From Streptomyces sp. P9-A2 (lineage in GTDB: Bacteria; Actinomycetota; Actinomycetes; Streptomycetales; Streptomycetaceae), in the NCBI RefSeq assembly GCF_036634175.1, contig NZ_JAZIFX010000001.1, forward strand, positions 496,001 through 560,000: 64,000 nt of DNA, read 5' to 3'. Each line of letters starts with the position of its first letter. Positions within the stretch are counted from its first letter, which is position 1. The position numbers and the translations under genes were made by a program. Positions 26,275 to 35,383 of this stretch are shown here, piece by piece. Under the pieces are notes generated by a model, which was not told where the DNA came from, did no database searches, and saw only the letters and a program-made list of their open reading frames with translations.

Positions 26275-27604
26275 TGAACCGCCCCGGGTCAGGTGGAGGC
26301 TCGATTCCATGTAAGGATTGAGTCATGGCACGACCCTCCCGTTACCCGCTTGAGCTGCGCCGCCGTGCGGTGCGCATGGTCGCCGAGGTGCGCGACGACC
26401 ACCCGAACGAGACGGCCGCCCTGCAGGCGGTCACGGACAAGCTCGGCATCGGTTCCCGCGAGACGCTGCGGAACTGGGTCAAGCAGCACGAGATCGACGC
26501 GGGGCAGCGTCCGGGGACGACGACGGAGGAGTCCGCCCAGCTCAAGGCGTTGAAGAAGGAGAACGCCGAACTGAAGCGGGCCAACGAGATCCTCAAGGCC
26601 GCGGCGAGTTTCTTCGCGGCCGAGCTCGACCGGCCACACACGCGCTCGTAGCGTTCATCGACGAGCACCGGGACCGCTTCGGCGGGGTCGAGCCGATCTG
26701 CAGGACGCTCACCGAGCACGACTGCAAGATCGCCCCTTCCACGTACTACGCCCACAAGAAACGCCTCGAAACGCCCTCCGCCCGCCGCTTGCGCGACGAA
26801 GAACTCAAGGAGCGGATCCAGGACGTCCACACGTCCAACTACCGTGTCTACGGGGCCCGGAAGGTCTGGCGCGAGCTGAACCGGCAGGGACATGCGGTGG
26901 CTCGCTGCACCGTCGAGCGCCTGATGCGCGAGCTCGGGATCCAGGGGGCAGTGCGCGGCAGACGCGTCATCACCACGATCCCCGGCGGACAGGTCCAGCG
27001 GGCCCCCGATCTGGTCGACCGCGACTTCGTCGCCGTCGCTCCGAACCGGTGCTGGGTGGCGGACTTCACGCACGTGGCCACCTGGGCCGGAGTGGTCTAC
27101 GTCGCCTTCGTCGTGGACACCTTCTCCCGCCGGATCGTCGGCTGGTCCGCGGCCACCGTGAAGGAGACCGTCTTCGTGCTGGACGCCCTGGAGATGGCCC
27201 TCTGGCAACGCGACCGCGATAAACAGCCGGTTCAGCCGGGCGAGTTGATCCATCACTCGGACGCCGGGTCGCAATACACGTCGTTCAAGCTCGCCGAGCA
27301 CCTGGACGCCGCCGGCATCGCGGCGAGCATCGGATCGGTCGGTGACGCGTACGACAACGCCCTGATGGAGTCCACGATCGGCCTGTTCAAAACCGAGTTG
27401 ATCAAGCCCCGGCGGCCCTGGAAGACGCTCTCCCAGGTCGAGCTGGCCACCGCCGAGTGGGTCGACTGGTACAACCACCGAAGACTCCACGGCGAGATAG
27501 GCCACATTCCGCCCGTCGAATACGAAGCCAACTACTACACCGAACTCACGAAACCCCAGGTCATCACCACAATCTGAGATCTCTACCGAACCCGGGGCGG
27601 TTCA
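26275..27604 (+). mobile_element. IS3-type element, copy 2
   Basis: 1330 bp with the same TGAACCGCCCCGGGT ends as copy 1 and its own target duplication AGG (26272-26274, 27605-27607). It sits between the left end of the 10.4 kb transposon and the first recombinase gene, probably between that gene and its promoter. Sequence identity with copy 1 is complete at the protein level. Confidence 0.92.
26325..27577 (+). CDS. IS3-type transposase (orfA/orfB, copy 2)
   Basis: OrfA is 26325-26651 (108 residues, HTH plus coiled coil). OrfB in the -1 frame is open through GVEPICRTLTEHD and ends at 27577, with first in-frame start at 26789; it holds the DDE integrase core. Orf products equal those of the minus-strand copy at 22941-24193. 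The OrfA stop TAG (26649-26651) lies inside the OrfB frame, as expected for -1 frameshift fusion. Confidence 0.9.
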
Positions 27605-27651
27605 AGGTGAGCTGATGGGAGTTCCTCCCAGGCCCCTGGGGAGGGGCGAGT

Positions 27652-29115
27652 GTGGATCTTGCCTTTGTACAGTCCGGGCTGCTGGAGAAGTACCTGGACA
27701 CTAATGTGATCTCCGCTGCGACGGTGGCCGCCTTGCTGGAACGGCGGGGCATCCTCGATGGGACGCCGGTGTACCTCGACGAGGAGACACAGAGGCCGGT
27801 CCCGCCCCTGTGCGAGTTCGGCAGGTATCTGTCGACGGCGCTGCTGGACGAGACCACGCTGAAGGACTACGGGCGGGTGATCGGCCGGCTGGACGACCAT
27901 CTTGCCGGTCTGGACAGCGATGTGTTGTCGGCGTCGGAGTCCGATCTCGTCTCGTACCGAGGCCATCGGACTCAGCGGCAGAAGAAGCCGGTCGGCGCGT
28001 CGGTCTGGAGCCGGGAATCGTTCGTCCTGGACGACTTCTACGGCTTCCTCGTCGACCGGAAGATCTTGCCGCACCGCCCGGCGAGGCTGGCTGCGCGGGG
28101 ACGTAACGCGCTGGCGCCACGGGTCCGGTCGGGCATGGACATCCGGCACCTCACGTTGGAGCAGTACCGCTACTTCCGGGACGTTGGGCTGGGCGGGCAG
28201 CTGCCCAACGCGCAGGTGGATCCGGTCTTTCGCGGATGGTCGCCGCTGCGCGGCCGCGCGGGCAGCGACATTGCTCTGGGCACGGGGGCACGCTGGCGGG
28301 AGTGGGCGACCGTGCTGCTGCCCGAGATCGGACTCTGGCCAGGAATGCCGGGAGGGGCAGCCGAGTACACCGTCCAAGCCTGCGCGAAATACGGCAAAGC
28401 CCGCCCGATCTACGTCCCCGAGGACGCCGTCGCGTCCGCCGACCTGTTCTGCCTGCTCGAACGTCCGGACATCGTCCGCAGGGCGGCCCGAGGGCTGGAG
28501 CGCAAGGCCCGCGACCTGTTCGTGGTGGGTGAGGTCGACGTCGCCGGCGGCCGGGTGAGGGGCATCCTGGACGGCGTCGTGCGCAAGTTCCAGATGTCGG
28601 CCATGGACGCCAAGCTGCGCCGGATCACCGTCTACGAGGGCGAGTTCGGCCTGGAGGCGATGTCCTTGTTCGTCTGCCGCGGCGGTCTGATGCCGGGGGC
28701 GGACGCCTGGAAGAGTTACCGCCATAGGGCCTGGACGCGCATGACGAACCTCGCCGACCGATCCACGCCACTGCTTCCGGCTCGACGCTGGCGCTGGCAC
28801 GACCTGCGGCATACCTACGCTCTGCGACTTTTGACCTATCTTGAGAACCTCATGGACGGCGAGGAGCCGGACCTGCAGGCTCGCCGTCGCCGGCACCGGT
28901 CGTACTTGACCGGCCACATCCGGCACAACCCGCTGCTGATCGTCAGCCGAAGACTTGGGCACGCGAGTCCGGAAACCACCTACGAGTACCTGCAGTACAC
29001 GGACGATCTGGTCAACGAGTTCGAGGCCGCGTTCTCCGGCTGGGTGGGCGACGACGAGGCGACCTACGCCGAGATCGCCTCGCATGCGATGTCCGGCGCG
29101 AACGGGGGCCACTGA
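27652..29115 (+). CDS. Tyrosine recombinase 1 of the transposon (TnpA-like)
   Basis: 487 residues from GTG 27652, preceded by GGGGAGGGG. The C-terminal half has the tyrosine-recombinase boxes: HDLRHTYALRLL (H-x-x-R) and LGHASPETTYEYLQY with the nucleophilic Tyr near residue 447. An Arg of box I is probably in TGARWREWATVLL. The N-terminal half would be the arm/core-binding region. The gene overlaps the second recombinase gene (TGATG at 29113-29117). All three recombinases are needed in Tn554-like systems; the same is likely here. Confidence 0.88.
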   Translation: MDLAFVQSGLLEKYLDTNVISAATVAALLERRGILDGTPVYLDEETQRPVPPLCEFGRYLSTALLDETTLKDYGRVIGRLDDHLAGLDSDVLSASESDLVSYRGHRTQRQKKPVGASVWSRESFVLDDFYGFLVDRKILPHRPARLAARGRNALAPRVRSGMDIRHLTLEQYRYFRDVGLGGQLPNAQVDPVFRGWSPLRGRAGSDIALGTGARWREWATVLLPEIGLWPGMPGGAAEYTVQACAKYGKARPIYVPEDAVASADLFCLLERPDIVRRAARGLERKARDLFVVGEVDVAGGRVRGILDGVVRKFQMSAMDAKLRRITVYEGEFGLEAMSLFVCRGGLMPGADAWKSYRHRAWTRMTNLADRSTPLLPARRWRWHDLRHTYALRLLTYLENLMDGEEPDLQARRRRHRSYLTGHIRHNPLLIVSRRLGHASPETTYEYLQYTDDLVNEFEAAFSGWVGDDEATYAEIASHAMSGANGGH

Positions 29116-31052
29116 TGGGCAAGCCACGCAGGAAGGGCCGAAAGAGAGAAGAACGCGAGCGGCTCCTTGCCGCCCTGGCGAACCCGGTCCGGCCTGGGGG
29201 AATCGGCCCCCGGGTGGTGCAGATTCCGGAAAGGCTCCTGGTGGTGGACCCGGCGGAATACCGCTGCTCGCTGCTGGCCATGCAGCTGGCGGACGAGTGG
29301 ACCGAGTACGTCGCCGCCACCGCGGTCACAGCTCAAGCAGATAACTACCGGCAGGCGATCGACCGCCTCTGCCGATACGTGGACGAAGCACTCGCTCCTG
29401 GGGCCGAGGGGGCGAGCCTGATGGACCCGGATCTCTTCGACACGCTGGTGAAGTGGGAGCTGTCCTTGCCCGAGGGCTACGCGCCGGGCTCGGCCAGGCC
29501 GATGGTGATCGCCTCCGCGCTGCGGGTGCTGATCATCCGCCGGGACGACCTTCCCGACCGCGAGGTGGCTCCGGCCCTGGCCCGACTCGCCCGCGGCCCT
29601 GGACTTCTTGGCGGTGGGGAGTGGACGGAACGAGACGAGTTCACCCGTCAGGAGAAGCGCACTATGGTCCGCGCTGCGTGGCAGAGCGTTCGTGCGACCC
29701 GCAAGCGCCTGGATGAGGGCTGGGCCCTGGCCGAACAGGGGCGTCACCCCGAGCAGGGCAGCTGGACCAGCGTCCCTGACCTGCTGTGGGGTCTGGCACA
29801 CGAGGAGATCGCCTTCGACGACTTCCGCCGCTTCATGCCTTCGTCACGCGAGTGGCCTCTGGAACTGCTGGAGTTCACTGCCGGGCCAGGCAGGGTTCCT
29901 CATCCGCAGTCCGCGCGCATGCAGTTGGCGCGCAGGCTGTTCGCGAGTTTGTATCCCACCACTCGTGATCTGCACGCCTTCCGCGTCCTGCTGATGGACG
30001 CCACCGGCTACACCTCCGAAGAGGTCACCGGCTTCGGCGAGGCCGATGTGGAACTCCTGCCCAGGGGCGTCCGACTGACTCTGCTCAAGAACCGCGCGGG
30101 ACATCTGCGGCACCGGGCCTTTCGCGACCAGCCCCCATCCGATGCTCTACCGGCGGAAGACGGTTCTGGCGGGCAGCTCACAGTGAACTGGCCACGGCGC
30201 GAGGCCAGCGAGGTCGTCCGGCAACTCCTGGACGTCACGGCCCGGGTCCGCGCCAAGGCCCCGCACGTCACCGACACGCTCTTCGTCAGAGCTGCCGTCC
30301 GCGCCAACTACAAGACCGTTTTTGACCGTTGGCACCCCACCGCCTCCAACGGCGGGAAGTTCCGCGAGTGGCTGGCCGCCATGGAAGTCGAGGTCAACGG
30401 CACCCCGCACATCGGCCGCCTACGCAAATCGGTGAAGGTCGAGAAGGCCATCGTCACCGAGGGACGTATCGATGCCGCCGCAGACGATCACACCGAGGAG
30501 ACCTTCGCTGGCCACTATGCCCAGGGCACCACGCTGCGGATCATGTCCGGCCGGACGATCGCTACTGCTCAGCAGCACTGGCTCGACAAGGCCCTCGACC
30601 GCGTTGACGGCCCCACCGTCGTCGCCGGCACCGAGGACATCGGCCAGGGCCTGCTCGAAGACTCGGGCCTGTCCGCGCAGGAAGCCGAGGACATCATGAC
30701 CGGCCAGCTCGACATGGGCGTCTCCCACTGCAAGAACCCCTACCAGTCGCCCTTCAGCCGCCCCGGGGAACTCTGCGCCGTCGCCCCGCTGCGCTGCCTC
30801 GAATGCCGCAACGCCTGGATCCTGCCCACCAACCTGCCTCAACTCCTGCTCTTCAAGGCGCACTTGGAACGACTTCGTACGCTTCAGACGCCGCAGGCAT
30901 TCAGTCGGCTATGGGGGCAGAGCTGGGTGAACCTCAAGGCTGTCCTGGACGACCGCACGCCCGAGGAACTCACCCAGGCTCGCAAGCACATCGAAGCCGG
31001 CGAGGCATCCCTCGACCTGCCGCTGGCCGCGCACACGGAGTTCGACGCATGA
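29115..31052 (+). CDS. Tyrosine recombinase 2 of the transposon (TnpB-like)
   Basis: 645 residues, close to the 630 of Tn554 TnpB. The catalytic region shows HIGRLRKSVKVEKAI (H-x-x-R) and a later HTEETFAGHYAQG with the candidate Tyr; MDATGYTSEEVTGF is in the box I neighbourhood. A cysteine-containing C-terminal part (SHCKNPYQSPFSRPGELC...PLRCLECRNAW) resembles a zinc-binding end found in actinobacterial integrase trios. Start and stop overlap the neighbouring recombinase genes by 1-4 bases, so the three form one translational unit. Confidence 0.85.
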   Translation: MGKPRRKGRKREERERLLAALANPVRPGGIGPRVVQIPERLLVVDPAEYRCSLLAMQLADEWTEYVAATAVTAQADNYRQAIDRLCRYVDEALAPGAEGASLMDPDLFDTLVKWELSLPEGYAPGSARPMVIASALRVLIIRRDDLPDREVAPALARLARGPGLLGGGEWTERDEFTRQEKRTMVRAAWQSVRATRKRLDEGWALAEQGRHPEQGSWTSVPDLLWGLAHEEIAFDDFRRFMPSSREWPLELLEFTAGPGRVPHPQSARMQLARRLFASLYPTTRDLHAFRVLLMDATGYTSEEVTGFGEADVELLPRGVRLTLLKNRAGHLRHRAFRDQPPSDALPAEDGSGGQLTVNWPRREASEVVRQLLDVTARVRAKAPHVTDTLFVRAAVRANYKTVFDRWHPTASNGGKFREWLAAMEVEVNGTPHIGRLRKSVKVEKAIVTEGRIDAAADDHTEETFAGHYAQGTTLRIMSGRTIATAQQHWLDKALDRVDGPTVVAGTEDIGQGLLEDSGLSAQEAEDIMTGQLDMGVSHCKNPYQSPFSRPGELCAVAPLRCLECRNAWILPTNLPQLLLFKAHLERLRTLQTPQAFSRLWGQSWVNLKAVLDDRTPEELTQARKHIEAGEASLDLPLAAHTEFDA

Positions 31053-33145
31053 TCCTCGCCCTTCCCCAGCAGCGGCGCCCATCACTGTTTCGGGACGACG
31101 AACCCGTCCTCCAAGGTCACTCACTGCTGCCCGAGGCCCGCGAGCCCGGAGCCTACGTTCCCCGGTTCGGTGACACCGAACTGTGGGACTTCAACGGGGT
31201 CCTCAAACGACCGGCGAACGTCGGCTCCAGCGAGTGGAAGGTCTCCTTCAGCCTGGAACTGGACGACCCGTACTGGAATCTACTGGCCCGCGAGCTGATG
31301 ATGATCACCTTCAACCAGCGTCACCCCGCGGTCCTCAGGAGCGGCGTCGTCCTCGACGGTTCCGCCAACCCCCGCACTCTGAGCCACATCGCCTCACGCC
31401 TGCGGACAGCCGCCCGCTGGGGCCGCACGATGGGTCTTCCAGGCAGCCCGGACCGATGGACGGTGGAGGATCTACGGCAACGCATCACCGACCTGGCCGC
31501 CGACGGCTCCTCCCCAAGAACAGTCCGGGGCCACGTGAGCACCTTGAAGAACCTGGCGGCAGCCGAGCCCGCGCTGAGCCTGGCCTGGCCAGCGGAGGAT
31601 CCGTGGCCTGGCCAGCATGCCCGCAGCGTCGCCGCGGATACCTCCAGCAGGGCCATCACCACCCCTACCGTTCCCCCGAAGACCTGGTTCCCGCTGATTC
31701 GCGCCGCATGGACCTACCTCCACGACTTCGCTCCCGACGTCCTGCGCGCCGACCGCCGGCTCCGCGAACTCAAGGCAGCCGCCCGGACGTCGGTCCGCGG
31801 CATCGACGAGCGATTTGAGGAGTGGCTGGCCGACCCTCAGAACAAGATCCCCGTCCATGCCGCGTCGTTGAAGGAGCAGGTCCCACAGGTCCAGTGGAAG
31901 CTGCTGACGCTTCTGCTCGGCTACACGACAAACTCTCAGACAGCGATCACTGGCCTCGGCCGCCCAGGGGCGCGGCGTCGGCGCACCCTGATCCTGGATG
32001 CGGTCGCCGAGGGGCGGATCACGACCCATGCCCTGACCGGAGAACTCGTACAGGTCGTCCGGCCGGACGGCAGCACAGGGCCCTGGCACCCGGGCCTCGA
32101 CCAGCAGGCACTGTTCGAGGCGAAGACGGCACTTCGTGACGCGGCATTCACACTGGTCGTGGGCCTTTCGATGATGCGTGACTCGGAGATCCACGAGATC
32201 CTGCGGGAGCCCGTCGTCGAGCACTACAGCACTCCCGCCATCTCCTCCACGAAGATCAAGGGCACCACCAACCGCCCCGGCAAACACTGGTGGATCGCTG
32301 AACCCCTCGTGGAAGCCCTCGAAGTTGCCGAGGCCGTCTCCCTGCACTCCGAACGTGTCTTCTCGCCCGTCCACGCCACCAAGCAGGACGGCACCCTCGA
32401 TGGTGTCGACATGCTGGCGTCGTTCGTGACCTTCGTGAACGCCGCCCGGAACTGGACCGGGCTCGACGAGATCCCCACCACATACATCCGCCCGCACATG
32501 TTCCGCAAGACGATGGCGATGCTCACCGACCAGTTCCCCGGGTCCGAAATCGCCACCGGCATCCAGCTCAAGCACCTCGCCAAGCGGGCCTTGGCCAACG
32601 CAACCACCCGCGGCTACGCCGCCTCCGATGCTGAGTGGGCCAAATACCTCGAAGACGCACTCGACAACGTCAAGTTCCGCAAGATCAAGGACCTCTACGA
32701 GCGTCACACCGCAGGCGAGGAGATCGGATTCGGGCCCGGCGCCGAACGCGTCAAGGACGCCTTCGACCAGATCGACGCCACTGTCAAGGCCCGCAACGGA
32801 GATGCCCGCACCGCCGATACCCTTCTGCGAACCACACGAATCCACATCCGGTTCGGCATACTCAACAACTGCACTGCCGACCACAAGAACCCCGTCGGCG
32901 CCGTCTGCCTTGAGAACGCGATCGTCCCCGACGGCCACGTCGGGCCTCTTGATGAGCGCTGTCGACCGGACCGGTGCGCGAACAGCATGATCGGTCCAGA
33001 GCACCTGCCGATCTACGGCTCCCACCAGCGCATACAGCTCCAGCTCATCAACAACCCCTCCACGCCGGCTTGCCGCCGCGATCTCGCCGAACGCGAGCTC
33101 GACATCACCCGCAACGTGCTCAAGAGGGCGGGAGGACTCCAGTGA
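31049..33145 (+). CDS. Tyrosine recombinase 3 of the transposon
   Basis: 698 residues from ATG 31049 (ATGA overlap with gene 2); an in-frame start further upstream lies inside gene 2 and is rejected. The catalytic part shows IRPHMFRKTMAML (H-x-x-R) and LKHLAKRALANATTRGYA with a candidate Tyr. The C-terminal portion is Cys-rich (NCTADHKNPVGAVCLENA, RCRPDRCANSM, ACRRDLAERE), perhaps zinc-binding. It is followed by GTGA overlap with the small TnpC-like gene. Tn554 has only two such large enzymes, so this third one separates the element from Tn554. Confidence 0.85.
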   Translation: MILALPQQRRPSLFRDDEPVLQGHSLLPEAREPGAYVPRFGDTELWDFNGVLKRPANVGSSEWKVSFSLELDDPYWNLLARELMMITFNQRHPAVLRSGVVLDGSANPRTLSHIASRLRTAARWGRTMGLPGSPDRWTVEDLRQRITDLAADGSSPRTVRGHVSTLKNLAAAEPALSLAWPAEDPWPGQHARSVAADTSSRAITTPTVPPKTWFPLIRAAWTYLHDFAPDVLRADRRLRELKAAARTSVRGIDERFEEWLADPQNKIPVHAASLKEQVPQVQWKLLTLLLGYTTNSQTAITGLGRPGARRRRTLILDAVAEGRITTHALTGELVQVVRPDGSTGPWHPGLDQQALFEAKTALRDAAFTLVVGLSMMRDSEIHEILREPVVEHYSTPAISSTKIKGTTNRPGKHWWIAEPLVEALEVAEAVSLHSERVFSPVHATKQDGTLDGVDMLASFVTFVNAARNWTGLDEIPTTYIRPHMFRKTMAMLTDQFPGSEIATGIQLKHLAKRALANATTRGYAASDAEWAKYLEDALDNVKFRKIKDLYERHTAGEEIGFGPGAERVKDAFDQIDATVKARNGDARTADTLLRTTRIHIRFGILNNCTADHKNPVGAVCLENAIVPDGHVGPLDERCRPDRCANSMIGPEHLPIYGSHQRIQLQLINNPSTPACRRDLAERELDITRNVLKRAGGLQ

Positions 33146-33406
33146 CCGGCCGCGCCGAAGGCGATCCCGAAGATCAGGTCAGCCCCAAGACCGCCGTCGC
33201 CCTGCGGGCAGCGATGACCCGCCTCTTCGAGGGCCGTCCACAACGGACCGACGGTCGCCTCACTAAGTGCGTTGTGGCAAACCGGATCTTGTTCGAGCGG
33301 CAGCGGGTGATCATCTGGACGGAGGTTCGGGTGCGGTCGCGGGCATGAGAGAACGGGCCCCTTGGTAGTGACGCGGTTACGACACCAGCACGACCAAGGA
33401 AGCCCG

Positions 33407-34363
33407 TTGCCTGATCAGTTGAGCAGTATCTCTGTGCATGCGTCCACCGCGGTCACCCCTGGGTGTGACTGCTACGTGCACCGGTTCGGTTCGCTCGCTC
33501 CGGGACGGCGGGCAGGCTGCTATCCGAGTGACATGACGGATGCGGAGTGGGCCGAGGTCCGCGCCGCGATGCCGGTGCCGGCCTGGCTCCTGAAGCGGGG
33601 CGGGCGCCCCGAGGCGTACTGCCACCGGACAATGCTCGACGCGGTGCGCTACCTGGTCGACAACGGAGTGAAGTGGACGGCTCTGCCGGTCGATTTCCCT
33701 TGCTGGCGGGCGGTCTACGACTTCTTCCGCCGCTGGCGGGCCTACGACTATGCGCGTGAACTCTACGAACGCCTGCGACGTTCGGCGAGGGAGCGCGCCG
33801 GCCGCAACGCCGAGCCCAGCGCGGGAGTCATCGACAGTCAGTCGGTGGACGCCTCCGAGACCGTCGGCGAGGACAGTCGCGGATACGACGGCGGCAAGTC
33901 ACGTGACGGCCGCAAGCGTCACATCCTGACCGACACCGAGGGCCTGCTCCTGGAAGTGACCGTGACCACGGCCGATGTGCACGACTCCAAGGCCGCCCCC
34001 GCACTGCTGGAGACGTTCATGCAGCAGCCGGGCCGGCTGCTGAAACTGGTGTGGGTCGACAGTGCCTACCAGGGTCCGGCGCTGGCGAAGGCGTTCGCCC
34101 GTCACGGAGTCCGGACCGAGGTCGTGCGCCGCTCCGACGGACAACGCGGATTTGTCGTACTGGCCCGCAGGTGGGTCGTGGAGCGGACGCTGAGCTGGCT
34201 CTCCCGCTCACGCCGCCTCAACCGCGACCACGAACGCCGCCCCGACCACCACGCCCAGATGGTGTGGTGGGCCGCCGTGATCAGACTGTCCCGGCGCCTG
34301 GCCGCAGACGCTCCGCGCTGGCCGGAGAAGCGTCCCGGCCGACTGCTCCGGGCTCAGGCATGA
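33407..34363 (+). CDS. IS5-type transposase (copy 1)
   Basis: About 318 residues from TTG 33407 (AGGAAG ahead). The N-terminal DUF4096-like part reads YPSDMTDAEWAEVRAAMP...GRPEAYCHRTMLDAVRYLVDNGVKWTALPVDFP. Catalytic residues are seen in VIDSQSVDASE (Asp), WVDSAYQGPALAK (Asp) and WVVERTLSWLSRSRRLNRDHE (Glu). No frameshift is needed. The last 83 bases overlap the antisense gene. The copy near the window end is identical over the visible part. Confidence 0.9.
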   Translation: MPDQLSSISVHASTAVTPGCDCYVHRFGSLAPGRRAGCYPSDMTDAEWAEVRAAMPVPAWLLKRGGRPEAYCHRTMLDAVRYLVDNGVKWTALPVDFPCWRAVYDFFRRWRAYDYARELYERLRRSARERAGRNAEPSAGVIDSQSVDASETVGEDSRGYDGGKSRDGRKRHILTDTEGLLLEVTVTTADVHDSKAAPALLETFMQQPGRLLKLVWVDSAYQGPALAKAFARHGVRTEVVRRSDGQRGFVVLARRWVVERTLSWLSRSRRLNRDHERRPDHHAQMVWWAAVIRLSRRLAADAPRWPEKRPGRLLRAQA

Positions 34364-34847
34364 ACCGTCCGTCCTTCGCCCGCACCAGCCAGCCCCGCTT
34401 CTCCAGCACATAGGCACGGTGACGGATCTTCTCCACCTCGTTCCTGATCTCCGCCTCCCGGCCCACCGCCCGCGTCAGCTCCACCCCGTTCACCGGCCCC
34501 GAAGCGGCCACCACCGCGGCGAACACCTCCCGATACAGGCCGCTGAGCACCTCCTCACCCATGCCCGACCGCCACACCGGCGGCCGCCCGCCATGCCCCG
34601 AGCCCGGGCCGCCCGATCCCACGGCGGCAGCCATCTCACCACCGGACGGCACCGGAACCGGCGTATTCACCGGGCTCTCCCCGGCCAGCACCGACACAAG
34701 CTCCTCACGCCCCACCCGGGCCCGCTCGACCCGCTCCCGCGCGGCATCCACCTCCGCCTGAGCCTGCTCCAGGACCTCCGTCCAGGACTCCAGATCCTGC
34801 CTCGCCCGCGCCTCACGCTGTTCCATCAACCCCAGCACCGACGGCAT
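34281..34847 (-). CDS. IS-borne accessory protein (coiled coil plus winged-helix-like), unknown
   Basis: 188 residues from ATG 34847, which follows GAGGAGGG; the longer frame to 34871 uses a TTG without a site. Residues about 1-60 form a charged coiled coil (LGLMEQREARARQDLESWTEVLEQAQAEVDAARERVERAR). A Gly/Pro linker follows, then a winged-helix-like part (VLSGLYREVFAAVVAASGPVNGVELTRAVGREAEIRNEVEKIRHRAYVLEKRGWLVRAKDGRF). It is kept in both copies of the IS, so it is part of the element rather than a chance neighbour. A regulatory role for transposition is possible but unproven. Confidence 0.7.
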   Translation of the reverse strand: MPSVLGLMEQREARARQDLESWTEVLEQAQAEVDAARERVERARVGREELVSVLAGESPVNTPVPVPSGGEMAAAVGSGGPGSGHGGRPPVWRSGMGEEVLSGLYREVFAAVVAASGPVNGVELTRAVGREAEIRNEVEKIRHRAYVLEKRGWLVRAKDGRFMPEPGAVGRDASPASAERLRPGAGTV

Positions 34848-35383
34848 CGCACCCTCCTCGATCCATAACAAGCCGTCCGCTGCCTGCCCCTACCCCAAGG
34901 CGATCATGCCCCGCACACGAAGAAACCCCTGCTCATCGAACAGGGACTCCCTTTGCCACAACGCACTAAGGAGAACCTCTACAAAGAGGCCCAGGTCAGC
35001 CGCGCGACGATGAACCGTGCGCACGCGATCCTGGCCGAGTGGGACGCGCATCTCGCCGCCCACGGCAAGGCCACCCCCGGCGAGGCGAAACGCGACGCGG
35101 CCATCGCCGACCTCAAGAAGCGCCTGACCAAGAAGACCCAGGAATGCACGCTCCTGGAGAACAAACTCAAGGCCGCACACACGGCTATCGCCGCCCTCTT
35201 CCACGACAACGAAGCCCTGCGGCAGCAGCTCAACAAGGACACCGCGAGCACGGTCACTCCCATCCGCCTCCGCGGACCCCGACAACGCCCCTGAGCTTCA
35301 GAGGTCCGGCCCCTGAAACTGTGCTTTCGAGTCCGGTGCGTGAAGCGCGGCGCTGTTCGAGCCGGGTAGTGGGGCGCCGAGGG

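Larger units (their letters stand above)
33268..34965 (+). mobile_element. Two-gene IS5-type element, copy 1
   Basis: 1698 bp. The ends are TGCGTTGTGGCAAA (33268-33281) and its reverse complement (34952-34965); the target duplication is CTAAG (33263-33267, 34966-34970). It carries a transposase and, on the other strand, a second gene whose 3' end overlaps the transposase 3' end. A hairpin with a T-run lies just inside the right end. The same element, with the same two proteins, starts at 62616. Confidence 0.9.
33142..35294 (+). pseudogene. TnpC-like small coiled-coil protein (DUF6262 type), split by an IS
   Basis: Part one is 33142-33267 (GTG start after GGGAGGA, ends DGRLTK). Part two is 34971-35294 (ENLYKEAQVSRATMNRAHAI... 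then a long coiled coil). Between them lies the 1698-bp IS plus one copy of its CTAAG duplication; removing them restores one frame of about 149 residues. The protein has an HTH-like N-terminal half and a coiled-coil C-terminal half, as in Tn554 TnpC and DUF6262 proteins that accompany integrase trios. The insertion very likely impairs it, although part two could start internally. Confidence 0.75.
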
